A DNA stretch of 64,000 bases from Lachnospiraceae bacterium (GCA_024403235.1 JAKSSF010000006.1:1-64000), one strand, 5' to 3'. Positions 36,953 through 46,572 are shown, counted from the first letter of the stretch. Numbers and translations are program-made. Notes: a model not told the origin generated them from the letters alone.

Positions 36953-38971
36953 ATGGGAAAAAGTTTAATTATTACAGAAAAACCCAGTGTGGCCAGAGAA
37001 TTTGCGGCTGCGCTGAAACAAAAAATGCAAAATAAAAATGGCTATATGGAGTCCTCAGACTATATTATTACCTGGTGCTACGGTCATTTAATTACCATGA
37101 GTTATCCACATGTATATGATGAAGCACTGCAGAAATGGTCTATGGACACCTTGCCGTTTATTCCGAAACAGTACAAGTATGAAGTGATAGAAAATGTGAA
37201 ACAGCAGTTTTCTATCATTTCTTCTTTGTTTCATAGACAAGATGTGGATGTAATCTATAATGCAGGAGACTCAGGGCGAGAGGGGGAGTATATCCAAAGA
37301 TTGGTTTTACAGATGGCAGGCTATAACGGCACTGCAAAACTGAAAAGAATTTGGATTGATTCTCAAACCGAAGAAGAAATCTTGCGTGGTATCAAAGAGG
37401 CAAAGGATGCCAGTGCCTATGATAATCTAAGTGCGTCTGCCTATTTGCGGGCGAAAGAAGATTATCTTATGGGAATTAATTTTTCCCGCGTTTTGACATT
37501 AAAATACGGGTATGGCATTAAAGAATACTTAAAAAAGGATAAAATGGTAATCTCGGTAGGCCGTGTTATGACCTGCGTATTAGGTATGGTTGTGAATCGC
37601 GAACGGGAAATCCGAGAATTTGTAAAAACGCCTTTTTATAAGATTCAAGCCACCATTCCCTATCAGGAGAATCAAATTGTAGGGGAGTGGAAGTGCTTAG
37701 AAAATAGTGCGTATTATGGAAATCCATATTTGTATAAGGATGTAGGTTTTACCAAAAAGGAAATGGCAGAAAGCTTTATTGCTGGTTTGGAAAGATCCAA
37801 TCCTTATCCGATTTTTGCCACCATAACCGGTATTGAGAAAAAAAGGGAGACTAAAAATCCACCCTTATTATATAATCTGGCAGAATTACAAAACGATTGC
37901 TCCAAGTTTTTTAAATGTTCCCCAGCAGATACCTTGCGTATCGTACAGGAACTGTATGAGAAAAAGCTGACTACCTATCCCAGAACAGATGCCAGAGTAT
38001 TAAGTTCTGCTGTGGCAAAAGAGATTGGAAAAAATTTACAGGGCTTAAAAAGTTATTCACCGACAAAAGGGTTTGTAGAAGAAATTCTATCGACGGGCAG
38101 AGAAAAGAAGCTGCCTAAAAGTAGATATGTGAATGATAAACAAATTACAGATCACTATGCCATTATTCCAACAGGACAAGGTTTTGGAGCCTTGCAGTCT
38201 GTATCGGATTTAGGGAAGAAGGTATATGACTTAATTGTGCGTAGATTTTTAAGTGTCTTTTTTGATCCGGCTGTTTATCAAAAGGCTACTTTGTCTGTTA
38301 TGTTAGAGCAGGAAACCTTCCAATCCAACTTTAAGGTATTAAAGGAAGAAGGCTATCAAAAGGTATTGGCTTCCTACAGTAAACCAAAGGAGACTTCGAA
38401 AGAAGAGGGGAAAGAGGGCGAAAAGGAAGAAAATCAAGATACCGGAAATTCTTTACTGGCATTATTGGAAACCGTGAAGAAGGGACAGCTCATCGAAATT
38501 TCCGGTCTGCAAATGAAGGAAGGGGAAACAACCCCACCTAAAAGGTATAATTCCGGCACCATAATTCTTGCTATGGAAAATGCAGGCCAATTGATTGAAG
38601 ACGAAGAACTTCGTGCCCAAATCAAGGGAAGTGGTATTGGTACCAGTGCTACCAGGGCAGAAATCTTAAATAAACTTGTGAACAATGGCTATTTGGCCTT
38701 AAATAAAAAGACCCAGATATTGACCCCTACACAGGTAGGAGAGATGATTTACGAAGTGGTAATGTATTCTATAAAGCCTTTGTTAAACCCGGAACTTACC
38801 GCCAGTTGGGAAAAAGGCTTAAGTATGGTAGCCAACGGAGAAATCACAGAAGAAGAATATTTGGTGAAATTAAATGATTTTGTAAATCGCCGTACCAATG
38901 GGGTAAAGGCCATACGAAATCAAAATCAGATGATTAGTCGATATCGGTATGTATCACAATTTTATTCTTAA
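36953..38971 (+). CDS. topB: DNA topoisomerase III
   Basis: Type IA topoisomerase that relaxes and decatenates DNA through a transient 5'-phosphotyrosine link. The Toprim start SLIITEKPSVAREFAA, the metal site AGDSGREGEYIQR and the active-site Tyr342 in TTYPRTDARVL are visible. ATG 36953 is preferred because GAGG lies 5 nt upstream; this gives 672 residues, normal for TopB. No zinc-finger tail is present. The gene stands 14 nt after the AAA-type gene. Confidence 0.95.
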   Translation: MGKSLIITEKPSVAREFAAALKQKMQNKNGYMESSDYIITWCYGHLITMSYPHVYDEALQKWSMDTLPFIPKQYKYEVIENVKQQFSIISSLFHRQDVDVIYNAGDSGREGEYIQRLVLQMAGYNGTAKLKRIWIDSQTEEEILRGIKEAKDASAYDNLSASAYLRAKEDYLMGINFSRVLTLKYGYGIKEYLKKDKMVISVGRVMTCVLGMVVNREREIREFVKTPFYKIQATIPYQENQIVGEWKCLENSAYYGNPYLYKDVGFTKKEMAESFIAGLERSNPYPIFATITGIEKKRETKNPPLLYNLAELQNDCSKFFKCSPADTLRIVQELYEKKLTTYPRTDARVLSSAVAKEIGKNLQGLKSYSPTKGFVEEILSTGREKKLPKSRYVNDKQITDHYAIIPTGQGFGALQSVSDLGKKVYDLIVRRFLSVFFDPAVYQKATLSVMLEQETFQSNFKVLKEEGYQKVLASYSKPKETSKEEGKEGEKEENQDTGNSLLALLETVKKGQLIEISGLQMKEGETTPPKRYNSGTIILAMENAGQLIEDEELRAQIKGSGIGTSATRAEILNKLVNNGYLALNKKTQILTPTQVGEMIYEVVMYSIKPLLNPELTASWEKGLSMVANGEITEEEYLVKLNDFVNRRTNGVKAIRNQNQMISRYRYVSQFYS

Positions 38972-39006
38972 AGAATATGATTAGGATAAAGAAAAAGGAG
39001 AGTATT

Positions 39007-39675
39007 ATGAAACAAGTTACGATTGCAGAGCTTTACACTTTGGAAGAAACCATTGCAGCCCAATTGTTTACGGATGCAGAGTATCCCTGGCAGGTACTTC
39101 CGAAAATTAAGGATTTTATTATCCAATTGGGAAATACCTTACCGGAAGAAAAATTTGAAAAGCGTGGAGAAAATGTTTGGATTGCGAAATCTGCAACCAT
39201 TTATCCCACAGCCCATATTAATGGGCCTTGTATTATTGATGAAGAAGCAGAGGTTCGCCATTGTGCTTTTATTCGTGGGAATGCCATTGTTGGCAAGCAT
39301 GCGGTTGTAGGAAATTCTACAGAACTAAAAAATGTTGTATTATTTAACAATGTGCAGGTCCCCCATTATAACTATGTTGGGGATAGTATTTTAGGATACA
39401 AATCTCATATGGGTGCGGGTAGCATTACTTCCAATGTAAAATCCGACAAAACCTTAGTTTGGGTACATACCAAAGAAGGAGATATAGAAACTGGTTTGAA
39501 GAAATTTGGTGCTATGCTTGGAGATTTCGTAGAGGTTGGTTGTAACAGCGTATTAAATCCAGGTACTGTAATTGGAAAGCATACTAATATTTATCCTACT
39601 TCTATGGTTCGTGGATTTATTCCCGCCAATTCTATTTACAAAACCAAAACAGAAATTGCGGAAAAAAGAGAGTAA
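39007..39675 (+). CDS. Left-handed beta-helix protein, GlmU C-terminal-like
   Basis: A 222-residue protein with hexapeptide repeats, as in acyltransferases and sugar nucleotidyltransferase C-termini (IYPTAHINGPCIIDEEAEV, GNAIVGKHAVVGNSTELKN, GSITSNVKSDK). There is no N-terminal nucleotidyltransferase domain. Related clostridial proteins are annotated as UDP-N-acetylglucosamine pyrophosphorylase-like, but the reaction is not known. ATG 39007 has AAAAGGAG 6 nt upstream. It is the last gene before a strong terminator. Confidence 0.75.
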   Translation: MKQVTIAELYTLEETIAAQLFTDAEYPWQVLPKIKDFIIQLGNTLPEEKFEKRGENVWIAKSATIYPTAHINGPCIIDEEAEVRHCAFIRGNAIVGKHAVVGNSTELKNVVLFNNVQVPHYNYVGDSILGYKSHMGAGSITSNVKSDKTLVWVHTKEGDIETGLKKFGAMLGDFVEVGCNSVLNPGTVIGKHTNIYPTSMVRGFIPANSIYKTKTEIAEKRE

Positions 39676-39691
39676 TTTAATTTAGAATATG

Positions 39692-39738
39692 CCAGTGCTT
39701 TTTCGACAAAACCCGCGAAAAAACACTGGATTTTTTTT
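39692..39738 (+). terminator. Strong terminator before the NifU-like/GGGtGRT operon
   Basis: CCAGTG-TTTTTCG pairs with CGAAAAA-CACTGG, with one mismatch and a 9-nt loop, followed by eight T. It isolates the downstream operon from read-through. Confidence 0.9.
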
Positions 39739-39795
39739 GCCAAATATGAGAGAATAAATCCAAGTATGATTGATAGAAGAGGAATTTTGTGCTTT

Positions 39796-39824
39796 TTGCA
39801 TGAAACACTCGTATCATCCATAAT
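39796..39824 (+). promoter_or_regulatory. Putative promoter of the NifU-like/GGGtGRT operon
   Basis: TTGCAT (39796-39801) and CATAAT (39819-39824) are 17 nt apart. The AAAGGAG ribosome site is at 39837-39843, so the leader would be only about 20 nt. Confidence 0.45.
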
Positions 39825-39852
39825 ATTTCAAAATTGAAAGGAGTTTTTTCAC

Positions 39853-40545
39853 ATGATTTATTCAAAAGAAGTTGAAGAAATGTGTCCAGTAGCACAGGGC
39901 GTTCATCACGGTTGTGCTCCTATCCCAGAAGAAGCAAAATGGGTAAAGGCAAAAGCTGTAACAGACATTTCCGGTTACACACACGGTATTGGTTGGTGTG
40001 CTCCTCAGCAGGGTGCATGTAAGTTGTCTCTTAATGTTAAGGAAGGTATCATCCAGGAAGCACTTGTTGAAACAATTGGTTGTTCCGGTATGACACACTC
40101 AGCTGCTATGGCTGCAGAAATTCTTCCGGGACTTACTGTTATGGAAGCTCTTAACACAGACCTTGTTTGTGATGCTATCAACACAGCTATGAGAGAATTA
40201 TTCCTTCAGATCGTTTATGGTCGTACACAGTCTGCTTTCTCTGAAGGTGGTCTTGCAATCGGCGCTGGTCTTGAAGATCTTGGTAAAGGTGCTCGTTCTA
40301 TGGTTGGTACAACCTACGGTACACTTTCTAAAGGCCCTAGATATCTTGAACTTACAGATGGCTACATCACAGGTGTTGCATTAGATGAAAACGATGAAAT
40401 CATTGGTTACAAATATGTAAACTTTGGCAAGATGATGGACTTCATCAAAGCTGGCAATGATGCGCAGACAGCACTTGATAAAGCTTCAGGTCAGTATGGT
40501 AGAGTACAGGATGCTGTACGCGTTATTGACCCTAGAAAAGAGTAA
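39853..40545 (+). CDS. NifU-like iron-sulfur scaffold-type protein, partner of GGGtGRT protein
   Basis: A 230-residue cytoplasmic protein resembling NifU N-terminal scaffolds: KLSLNVKEGIIQEALVETIGC and THSAAMAAEIL match the scaffold fold. Six cysteines (11, 21, 49, 56, 77, 106) are spread differently from classic NifU, with CPVAQGVHHGC at the N-terminus and WCAPQQGAC in place of CGD. Binding of a metal cluster is therefore inference. The codon choice (many CTT, GCT, ACA) differs from most neighbours and suggests high expression. It is 19 nt upstream of the GGGtGRT gene and has its own promoter behind a terminator. Confidence 0.85.
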   Translation: MIYSKEVEEMCPVAQGVHHGCAPIPEEAKWVKAKAVTDISGYTHGIGWCAPQQGACKLSLNVKEGIIQEALVETIGCSGMTHSAAMAAEILPGLTVMEALNTDLVCDAINTAMRELFLQIVYGRTQSAFSEGGLAIGAGLEDLGKGARSMVGTTYGTLSKGPRYLELTDGYITGVALDENDEIIGYKYVNFGKMMDFIKAGNDAQTALDKASGQYGRVQDAVRVIDPRKE

Positions 40546-40564
40546 GGAATAGGAGGATATTACA

Positions 40565-41584
40565 ATGGCTTTATTTGAATCATATGAAAGAAGAGAGCCT
40601 CAGATCTTAGCTGTATTAAAACAGTATGGCATTGGATCTATTGAGGAATGTAAAGATATTTGTGAAGCAGCTGGCATTGATGTATACCACTTAATCGAAG
40701 GTATTCAGCCTATCTGTTTCGAAAATGCAAAATGGGCTTACACAGTAGGCGCTGCAATTGCAATTAAGAAAAACTGCCGTAAGGCTGCTGATGCAGCTGC
40801 TGCAATCGGTGAAGGCCTTCAGGCATTCTGTATTCCCGGTTCTGTAGCAGATACTCGTAAAGTAGGTCTTGGACATGGTAACCTTGGTAAAATGCTTTTG
40901 GAAGAAGAAACAGAATGTTTCGCATTCCTTGCAGGTCACGAATCTTTCGCAGCTGCTGAAGGTGCTATCGGTATTGCAGAAAAAGCAAACAAGGTTCGTA
41001 AAACACCTCTTCGTGTTATCTTAAATGGTCTTGGAAAAGACGCTGCACAGATTATTTCTCGTATCAACGGCTTTACTTTCGTTGAAACAGAATATGATCC
41101 TTACACAAATACAGTAAAAGAAGTAGCTCGTAAATGCTACTCTAAAGATGCAGAAAGCCCACGTGCAAAAGTTAACTGCTATGGTGCTAACGATGTATGT
41201 GAAGGTGTTGCTATCATGTGGAAAGAAAATGTAGATGTATCTATCACAGGTAACTCTACAAATCCTACAAGATTCCAGCATCCGGTAGCTGGTACATACA
41301 AGAAGGAAAGATTAGAAGCTGGTAAGAAATACTTCTCAGTAGCTTCAGGCGGTGGTACAGGACGTACATTACATCCTGATAACATGGCTGCAGGTCCTGC
41401 TTCTTATGGTATGACAGATACTATGGGACGTATGCATTCAGATGCGCAGTTCGCTGGATCTTCATCCGTTCCTGCTCACGTAGAAATGATGGGTCTTATC
41501 GGTGCCGGTAACAACCCTATGGTTGGTATGACAGTATCTACAGCAGTATCAATCGAGGAAGCAGCTACAGCTGGTAAATTCTAA
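40565..41584 (+). CDS. GGGtGRT protein family
   Basis: A 339-residue protein named for its motif, here GGGTGRT at residues 262-268 within YFSVASGGGTGRTLHPDNM. Other conserved-looking stretches are GHGNLGKMLLEEETECFAF, AGHESFAAAEGAIG and YGANDVCEGVAIMW. Biochemical function is unassigned as far as I know. It is preceded by GGAGGATATTACA and the NifU-like gene, shares its CTT/GCT-rich codon use, and ends just before a terminator, so the two are a self-contained operon. The tandem pairing suggests an iron-sulfur-linked role, which is inference. Confidence 0.9.
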   Translation: MALFESYERREPQILAVLKQYGIGSIEECKDICEAAGIDVYHLIEGIQPICFENAKWAYTVGAAIAIKKNCRKAADAAAAIGEGLQAFCIPGSVADTRKVGLGHGNLGKMLLEEETECFAFLAGHESFAAAEGAIGIAEKANKVRKTPLRVILNGLGKDAAQIISRINGFTFVETEYDPYTNTVKEVARKCYSKDAESPRAKVNCYGANDVCEGVAIMWKENVDVSITGNSTNPTRFQHPVAGTYKKERLEAGKKYFSVASGGGTGRTLHPDNMAAGPASYGMTDTMGRMHSDAQFAGSSSVPAHVEMMGLIGAGNNPMVGMTVSTAVSIEEAATAGKF

Positions 41585-41609
41585 TTGATTTAGAATAAAA
41601 GAACTACAT

Positions 41610-41646
41610 AGGGATTCAGTACCTTAGGGACTGAATCCCTTTTTTA
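41610..41646 (+). terminator. Terminator of the GGGtGRT operon
   Basis: AGGGATTCAGT and ACTGAATCCCT form a perfect 11-bp stem with a 9-nt loop, followed by a T tract. Confidence 0.92.
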
Positions 41647-41682
41647 AAATATTAGAGATTAATAAAGGGATAGGAGAATACT

Positions 41683-43089
41683 ATGGCATTCGGCAAAAAA
41701 CAACCAATAATGATGAAAGCACTGTCTCGTATGGATAGTTCTGCAGAATATGCGAAACATCCGGAGATTAACGATATATATGAACGTATAAAAAGTGGTA
41801 GAGGACAATTTAGAGAAGTATTATCCAAACTCCTTCGTGGTGTTATGGAAATTTCTAAATTAGATTTGGCATTGGTAGAATATCCAAAAGAAATGGAAAG
41901 TATTGCCAGAGACGTAGAATTGGCAGGAGAAGAAATCACTGCCCAGTCGGCAGAAACCTTGAATGCTGCAACACAGGTTATGGAACTGCAGGAAGAATTT
42001 ACCCACACGATTATTGCTTGTGCAACAGAGTCTGCAGAAGTTGTGGATCGTTTAGCTGTTGGACAAAAGGACTTAACAGAAATTCGAAATCTTTCCGTAC
42101 ATACTGCTGATTTGTCCAAAGAAATGAAAAAAGATATGAACGCGTTACATGATGTAATTAGCAGTATTCATTCCGTAGTGGAAGGAATCAATGCGATTTC
42201 TGATCAGACCAATTTATTGGCATTGAACGCATCTATTGAAGCGGCCAGGGCAGGAGAAGCTGGAAAAGGTTTTGCAGTAGTAGCAAATGAAATTCGTAAT
42301 CTTGCAGAACAAACGCAGAATTTGATTGGTTCTATGGGAGAATTTTTGACGGGTATCGAAGAAGCTTCAGATCGTAGTGTAAAATCTGCGGACGAAACCA
42401 TTCAGTCTTTAGCTATTATGTCTGAAAAAATGGGTCATGTTTGGGAAATTAATGATAAGAACCAAAAGGGTATTGTAGAAGTAAATGAAAATATCAGTTC
42501 GCTAACTGCAAGTAGTGAAGAAATTGCAGCCTTGATGTCAGACTTGGAGACACAGTCAGCTTCTATCAATGAACATTGTAAGTCTTTGGAAGAACAGACT
42601 GAGAAAATGATTGATATTAGTGAAAAATTGAAACAAACTGCGGAACCTATTAGTAGCATTGAAAAGGATGTAGATGAAGCTACCAGATTAATGGGTGAGA
42701 TGGCAAGTGATCCATTTTACTATATTGGTAAGCAAGAATATGCGAAGCATGTAGGTGCTGCGATTTCTGCCCATAAAGGATGGCTTGCTTCTTTGAAAAA
42801 AATGGTGGATGCAAAAACTGTTATGCCATTACAGTCTAATGCAGCAAAATGTGGGTTTGGTCATTTTTATTATGCGGTACATCCATCAGAGGATATGGGA
42901 TTTAAACCTATTTGGGATGGCTTGGAAGCAAAGCACAAACATTTCCATCAATTTGGTACAAAAGCTGTACAAGCTATTTATAATGGTAATTTTGGTGAGG
43001 CAGAAGCTATTTATCGCGAGGCAGAGGAATATTCCAGAACCCTTATTAACGATTTAAATACAATTAAAGATATTTTAGAAAGTGCTTAA
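41683..43089 (+). CDS. Soluble methyl-accepting chemotaxis protein with C-terminal zinc-binding (CZB) domain
   Basis: A 468-residue cytoplasmic chemoreceptor; no membrane segment is visible. The signalling domain hairpin is clear ([39 protein letters not shown]), so it should couple to CheW and CheA. The C-terminus (about 350-468) is a CZB domain with [16 protein letters not shown] and HKHFHQFG, giving the Cys and His residues that bind zinc in this family. It has its own terminator upstream and is followed after 3 nt by a HAD phosphatase. Sensing of zinc or oxidants is inference from the family. Confidence 0.92.
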   Translation: MAFGKKQPIMMKALSRMDSSAEYAKHPEINDIYERIKSGRGQFREVLSKLLRGVMEISKLDLALVEYPKEMESIARDVELAGEEITAQSAETLNAATQVMELQEEFTHTIIACATESAEVVDRLAVGQKDLTEIRNLSVHTADLSKEMKKDMNALHDVISSIHSVVEGINAISDQTNLLALNASIEAARAGEAGKGFAVVANEIRNLAEQTQNLIGSMGEFLTGIEEASDRSVKSADETIQSLAIMSEKMGHVWEINDKNQKGIVEVNENISSLTASSEEIAALMSDLETQSASINEHCKSLEEQTEKMIDISEKLKQTAEPISSIEKDVDEATRLMGEMASDPFYYIGKQEYAKHVGAAISAHKGWLASLKKMVDAKTVMPLQSNAAKCGFGHFYYAVHPSEDMGFKPIWDGLEAKHKHFHQFGTKAVQAIYNGNFGEAEAIYREAEEYSRTLINDLNTIKDILESA

Positions 43090-43092
43090 TAC

Positions 43093-43728
43093 ATGATTTA
43101 CACAGACGGAATAATTTTTGATTTGGACGGAACCCTTTGGGATTCTGTCAGGACAGGTTTTTCCGCTTGGCATATAAAATTAAAAGAAATTGGAATTCAG
43201 GCAGATTTTAGCTATGAAGCCTTTAAGGCATGCTACGGTCTGCCTATGAATTTGTTTTTTGATAGGTTACTGCCGGGAAAAATTATAGAAAACCAAGATC
43301 AAATTATGAAGAATATCTTGGATTATGAGAATATATATTTAAGAGAGCATGGTGGAATTTTATATCCACAGGTAGAAGAAACCTTACAGGAATTACAAAA
43401 AAAATTTCCGCTGACTATTGTAAGTAATTGTCAGGTTGGATATATAGAAGCTTTTCTTTTTGCTCATAAATTAGAAAAATACTTTTGTGATACTTTGTCT
43501 TATGGAGACAATGGATTGATGAAAGATGAAAATATAGCATTGATGGCAAAACGAAATGGATTTTTGCATCCAGTATATGTGGGGGATATTCAGGCTGACG
43601 CGGATTCTACCCATAAAGCAGGACTTCCTTTTATTCATGCAGCCTATGGTTTTGGAAAAGTAAAGGATGCGGAAGAACGGATAGAAAACTTTTCTCAATT
43701 ATTACAGGTTTTGAAAGAGGTGGAATAA
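43093..43728 (+). CDS. HAD superfamily hydrolase (phosphoglycolate phosphatase-like)
   Basis: A 211-residue phosphatase of the HAD superfamily. Motif I DLDGTLWDS, motif II IVSNCQ, the motif III lysine region and motif IV VGDIQADADS are intact, with a helical cap between. Substrate unknown. The start follows the chemoreceptor stop by 3 nt and has no separate strong ribosome site, which suggests coupling. Confidence 0.88.
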   Translation: MIYTDGIIFDLDGTLWDSVRTGFSAWHIKLKEIGIQADFSYEAFKACYGLPMNLFFDRLLPGKIIENQDQIMKNILDYENIYLREHGGILYPQVEETLQELQKKFPLTIVSNCQVGYIEAFLFAHKLEKYFCDTLSYGDNGLMKDENIALMAKRNGFLHPVYVGDIQADADSTHKAGLPFIHAAYGFGKVKDAEERIENFSQLLQVLKEVE

Positions 43729-43731
43729 AAA

Positions 43732-44139
43732 ATGGACGAAAAAACATTACAGGAACTAATTGCAGAAATTCGAAATGAAAATGCAGAAGAAAGAAGCTAC
43801 TTGAAGAAACAAAATACCATGATGCGTGGACTTATGGCTGTTATGCTTGGAATCTTCGTGATTTTGGCTATCGCTGTTTTAGTTTTGGTTCCTAAGATAA
43901 GTATGACCTTGTCAAAAGCAGATACTGCCTTAACCAATGCCAATACAACTTTGACACAGGTAAATGAACTTGCGAAGAATGCGGAGACCACGATGAGCAA
44001 TTTGGATACCGTATTGGGACAAAGCAGCGAAGGCATTGAAAAATTGAATGGCATTGATTTTGAAAGATTAAATCAATCCATAGAAGATTTGGGGAATGTA
44101 GTAAGTCCCCTGTCAAAGTTCTTTGGGGCTTTTCGATAG
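43732..44139 (+). CDS. Small membrane-anchored coiled-coil protein
   Basis: A 135-residue protein I do not recognise. A short charged N-terminus precedes one membrane segment (MRGLMAVMLGIFVILAIAV, about residues 30-54). The remainder is a predicted helical coiled coil with heptad-like LTNANTTLTQVNELAKNAE and TMSNLDTVLG. It starts 3 nt after the HAD gene, so it is part of the chemoreceptor-HAD unit. Function cannot be inferred. Confidence 0.7.
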   Translation: MDEKTLQELIAEIRNENAEERSYLKKQNTMMRGLMAVMLGIFVILAIAVLVLVPKISMTLSKADTALTNANTTLTQVNELAKNAETTMSNLDTVLGQSSEGIEKLNGIDFERLNQSIEDLGNVVSPLSKFFGAFR

Positions 44140-44166
44140 AAGAAAGCGCTTTCGCTTAGAAAATGA

Positions 44167-44195
44167 TTGAATTTAACGCTTTACTATGTTAAAAT
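44167..44195 (+). promoter_or_regulatory. Putative promoter of the second ilvB locus
   Basis: TTGAAT (44167-44172) and TAAAAT (44190-44195) are exactly 17 nt apart, about 85 nt before the gene. Confidence 0.55.
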
Positions 44196-44211
44196 ATTAT
44201 GGATTATATTA

Positions 44212-44239
44212 GCCCGTTAGTTTATTAATGGTAACGGGT
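44212..44239 (+). repeat. Inverted repeat in leader of the second ilvB
   Basis: GCCCGTTA (44212-44219) and TAACGGGT (44232-44239) form an 8-bp stem with one G-T pair and a 12-nt loop, just after the predicted transcription start. No T tract follows. Confidence 0.5.
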
Positions 44240-44278
44240 ATTGGAATGATAATGATTGAATGATTTGGAGGACACACA

Positions 44279-45892
44279 ATGAATGGAGCAGATTCCATTA
44301 TCAAATGCCTGGAAGCAGAGCAGGTAGAATATGTATTCGGCTATCCCGGTGTTGCGATTTGCCCTTTTTATAATAGTATTTTAGATTCTGATATTCAGAG
44401 TATTTTGATCCGTACAGAACAAAATGCTGCCCATGCCGCCAGTGGCTATGCCAGAACTACAGGTAAGGTAGGGGTTTGTGCAGTAACCAGTGGCCCCGGT
44501 GCAACCAACTTGATTACCGGTATTGCTACGGCATTTGCAGACAGTATCCCATTGGTTTGTATTACAGGACAGGTAAATAGTGAGCTGTTGGGAAGTGATG
44601 TATTCCAAGAAGCAGATATTACCGGAGCCGTAGAGTCCTTTGTAAAATATAGTTATTTGGTAAAAAATGTAGCAGATATTCCTCGTATTTTTAAAGAGGC
44701 TTTTTATATTGCAAATTCCGGCAGAAAGGGACCTGTCTTAATTGATATTCCTATTGATATTCAAAATGCTACTGTAAAAGGCTTCAAATACCCGGAAACC
44801 ATTACTATGAGAACCTACAAACCTACCGTTAAAGGGAATGTGGTTCAGATGAAGCGTGTCATTCACGAATTGGAAAAAGCCAAGAAACCTATGATTTGTG
44901 TAGGTGGTGGTGTATTTCTTGCAGATGCCAGAGAAGCCTTTACTGCATTTGTAGAGAAACATCAGATTCCTGTCGTATATACTATGATGGGAAAAGGGGT
45001 ATTACCTACCAGACACCCCATGAATTTAGGTATGGTAGGCAACAATGGAAAGCCGTATGCCAATCGTGCTATGAACGAATCTGACTTGCTGATTATGGTG
45101 GGTGCCAGAGTGGCAGACAGAGCCATTAGTCAGCCGGATTTGATTTTTAAGAATAAGGTTTTGATTCATATTGATGTAGATCCTGCTGAAATTGGCAAAA
45201 ATGCAGGTGCAACCGTTCCATTGGTTGGGGATGCAAAATGTATTTTTGAAGATTTGAATGCATTAGATTTTAAGACTGAGTACTCTGTTTGGCTGGAAAC
45301 TGTTAATTTATATCGTACCAATATGTCTAAGTCTCGTGTACCAAAGCATGATTATGTAGATCCTGCGATCTTTATCGAAGAATTATCCAATCAGATGCAG
45401 GAAGATGCCATTTATGTAGCAGATGTAGGACAAAATCAGATTTGGTCTTGTAATTACCATATTGTAAAGCAGGGTAGATTCTTAACCAGTGGTGGTATGG
45501 GAACTATGGGATATTCTATTCCTGCTGCAATGGGAGCTAAGATTGGTTGCCCTGACAGACAGGTTATTGCAGTCTGTGGTGATGGTTCTTTCCAAATGTC
45601 CATGATGGAATTAGCAACTATGGTACAGCATAATGTTCCGGTAAAAATAATTGTATTGAAAAATACAGTGTTGGGCATGATCCGTCAGTATCAGCATTTT
45701 ACCTAGGCGGATAGATATTCTGTAATTGATCTGTCAGGGAGTCCGGATTTGGAAAAAATCGCTGCAGCCTATGACATTCCATTCCTTCGCATCACCAAAA
45801 ACGAAGAAATGAAGTCTGGAATTGAAACCTTCCTGCAATCAGATACCTCCATGTTGATGGAATGTGTCATCGATCCGATGGATTTGGTATAG
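44279..45892 (+). pseudogene. ilvB: Second acetolactate synthase large subunit gene, interrupted by in-frame TAG
   Basis: The frame matches acetolactate synthase large subunits over its whole length, from FGYPGVAICPFYNS and RTEQNAAHAASGYAR to CGDGSFQMSMMELATMVQH and VLGMIRQYQHFT, where a TAG stop lies at 45704-45706. The same frame continues after it with ADRYSVIDLSGSPDLEKIAA to a stop at 45892, so the full gene would encode 537 residues. The likely cause is a single-base change (for example TAC to TAG). A truncated 475-residue product would lack the C-terminal 61 residues, including part of the active-site cover. The downstream ilvN follows 47 nt after 45892. It is either a recent pseudogene or a sequencing error. 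Confidence 0.85.
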
Positions 45893-45939
45893 AAAAGCAG
45901 AGTGATACCAAAAAGCAAATTTGCTAAATGGAGAATGAT

Positions 45940-46428
45940 ATGAAAAGAATTTATTCAGTTTCGGTAGAAAACCGTTCCGGTGTTTTAAGTAAGGTTGCGG
46001 GACTTTTTGCCAGAAGATGTTTTAATATTGATTCCCTGGCTGTTGGGGAGACGGACAATCCGGATGTTTCCTGTATGACCATTGTCAGTTCCGGGGATAA
46101 AAGAACCTTAGAGCAGATTGAAAAGCAGTTAAATAAAAAACTGGATATTATTAAGGTAAAAACCTTTGAAGAACAGCAAAGCGTGAGCCGCGAGCTGATG
46201 CTTGTGAAAGTCAAATACAATAAGGGGAATCGTAAAGACATTTTAGAGATTTGTGAAATTATGAAAGCTCAAATCGTAGATATGTCCAAAAACAATCTCA
46301 TTATTCAAGTGTGTGATGAACCTCAAAAGACAGAAATGTTTATCAAGCTGTTGGCCGGTATCAGTATTGTGGAAGTGGCAAGAACAGGTACTTTGGCATT
46401 ACAGAAGTGTAGCGAAAATGAGGCTTAG
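45940..46428 (+). CDS. ilvN: Acetolactate synthase small subunit (first copy)
   Basis: A 162-residue regulatory subunit with an N-terminal ACT domain (YSVSVENRSGVLSKVAGLFA, CFNIDSLAVGETDNPDVS) that confers feedback by branched-chain amino acids, and a C-terminal ALS_ss domain ending in VEVARTGTLAL. ATG 45940 is favoured over ATG 45928 because GGAG at 45930-45933 fits it. It lies immediately after the interrupted large subunit gene and is about 45% like the second copy by eye. Confidence 0.92.
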   Translation: MKRIYSVSVENRSGVLSKVAGLFARRCFNIDSLAVGETDNPDVSCMTIVSSGDKRTLEQIEKQLNKKLDIIKVKTFEEQQSVSRELMLVKVKYNKGNRKDILEICEIMKAQIVDMSKNNLIIQVCDEPQKTEMFIKLLAGISIVEVARTGTLALQKCSENEA

Positions 46429-46455
46429 AATAAAGCATTTTACCCATACTTGTGA

Positions 46456-46484
46456 TTGACACTTTTTCCTTGGATTGATATGAT
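46456..46484 (+). promoter_or_regulatory. Near-consensus promoter upstream of second ilvN and ilvC
   Basis: TTGACA (46456-46461) and TATGAT (46479-46484) are exactly 17 nt apart, the best sigma-A match in the window. It separates the second ilvN-ilvC unit from the first ilvN. Confidence 0.75.
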
Positions 46485-46572
46485 ATTTAGGATGTTTAAA
46501 TTATCATAGTTTGATATATTTGTTTGATAGATTGATGGCGAAGATAGATGAATTTAACGTATGGAGGAACAT

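Noticed and set aside
44140..44278. T-box or leader-peptide attenuator upstream of the second ilvB
   Set aside because: No T-box core (AGGGTGG-type) and no leader peptide rich in Leu, Val or Ile codons is seen; only a short inverted repeat.
45704..45706. TAG in the second ilvB as pyrrolysine or other recoded codon
   Set aside because: TAG is used as a normal stop by several genes here (for example nrdD and gltX), and no pyrrolysine genes are visible. A nonsense change or sequencing error is simpler.
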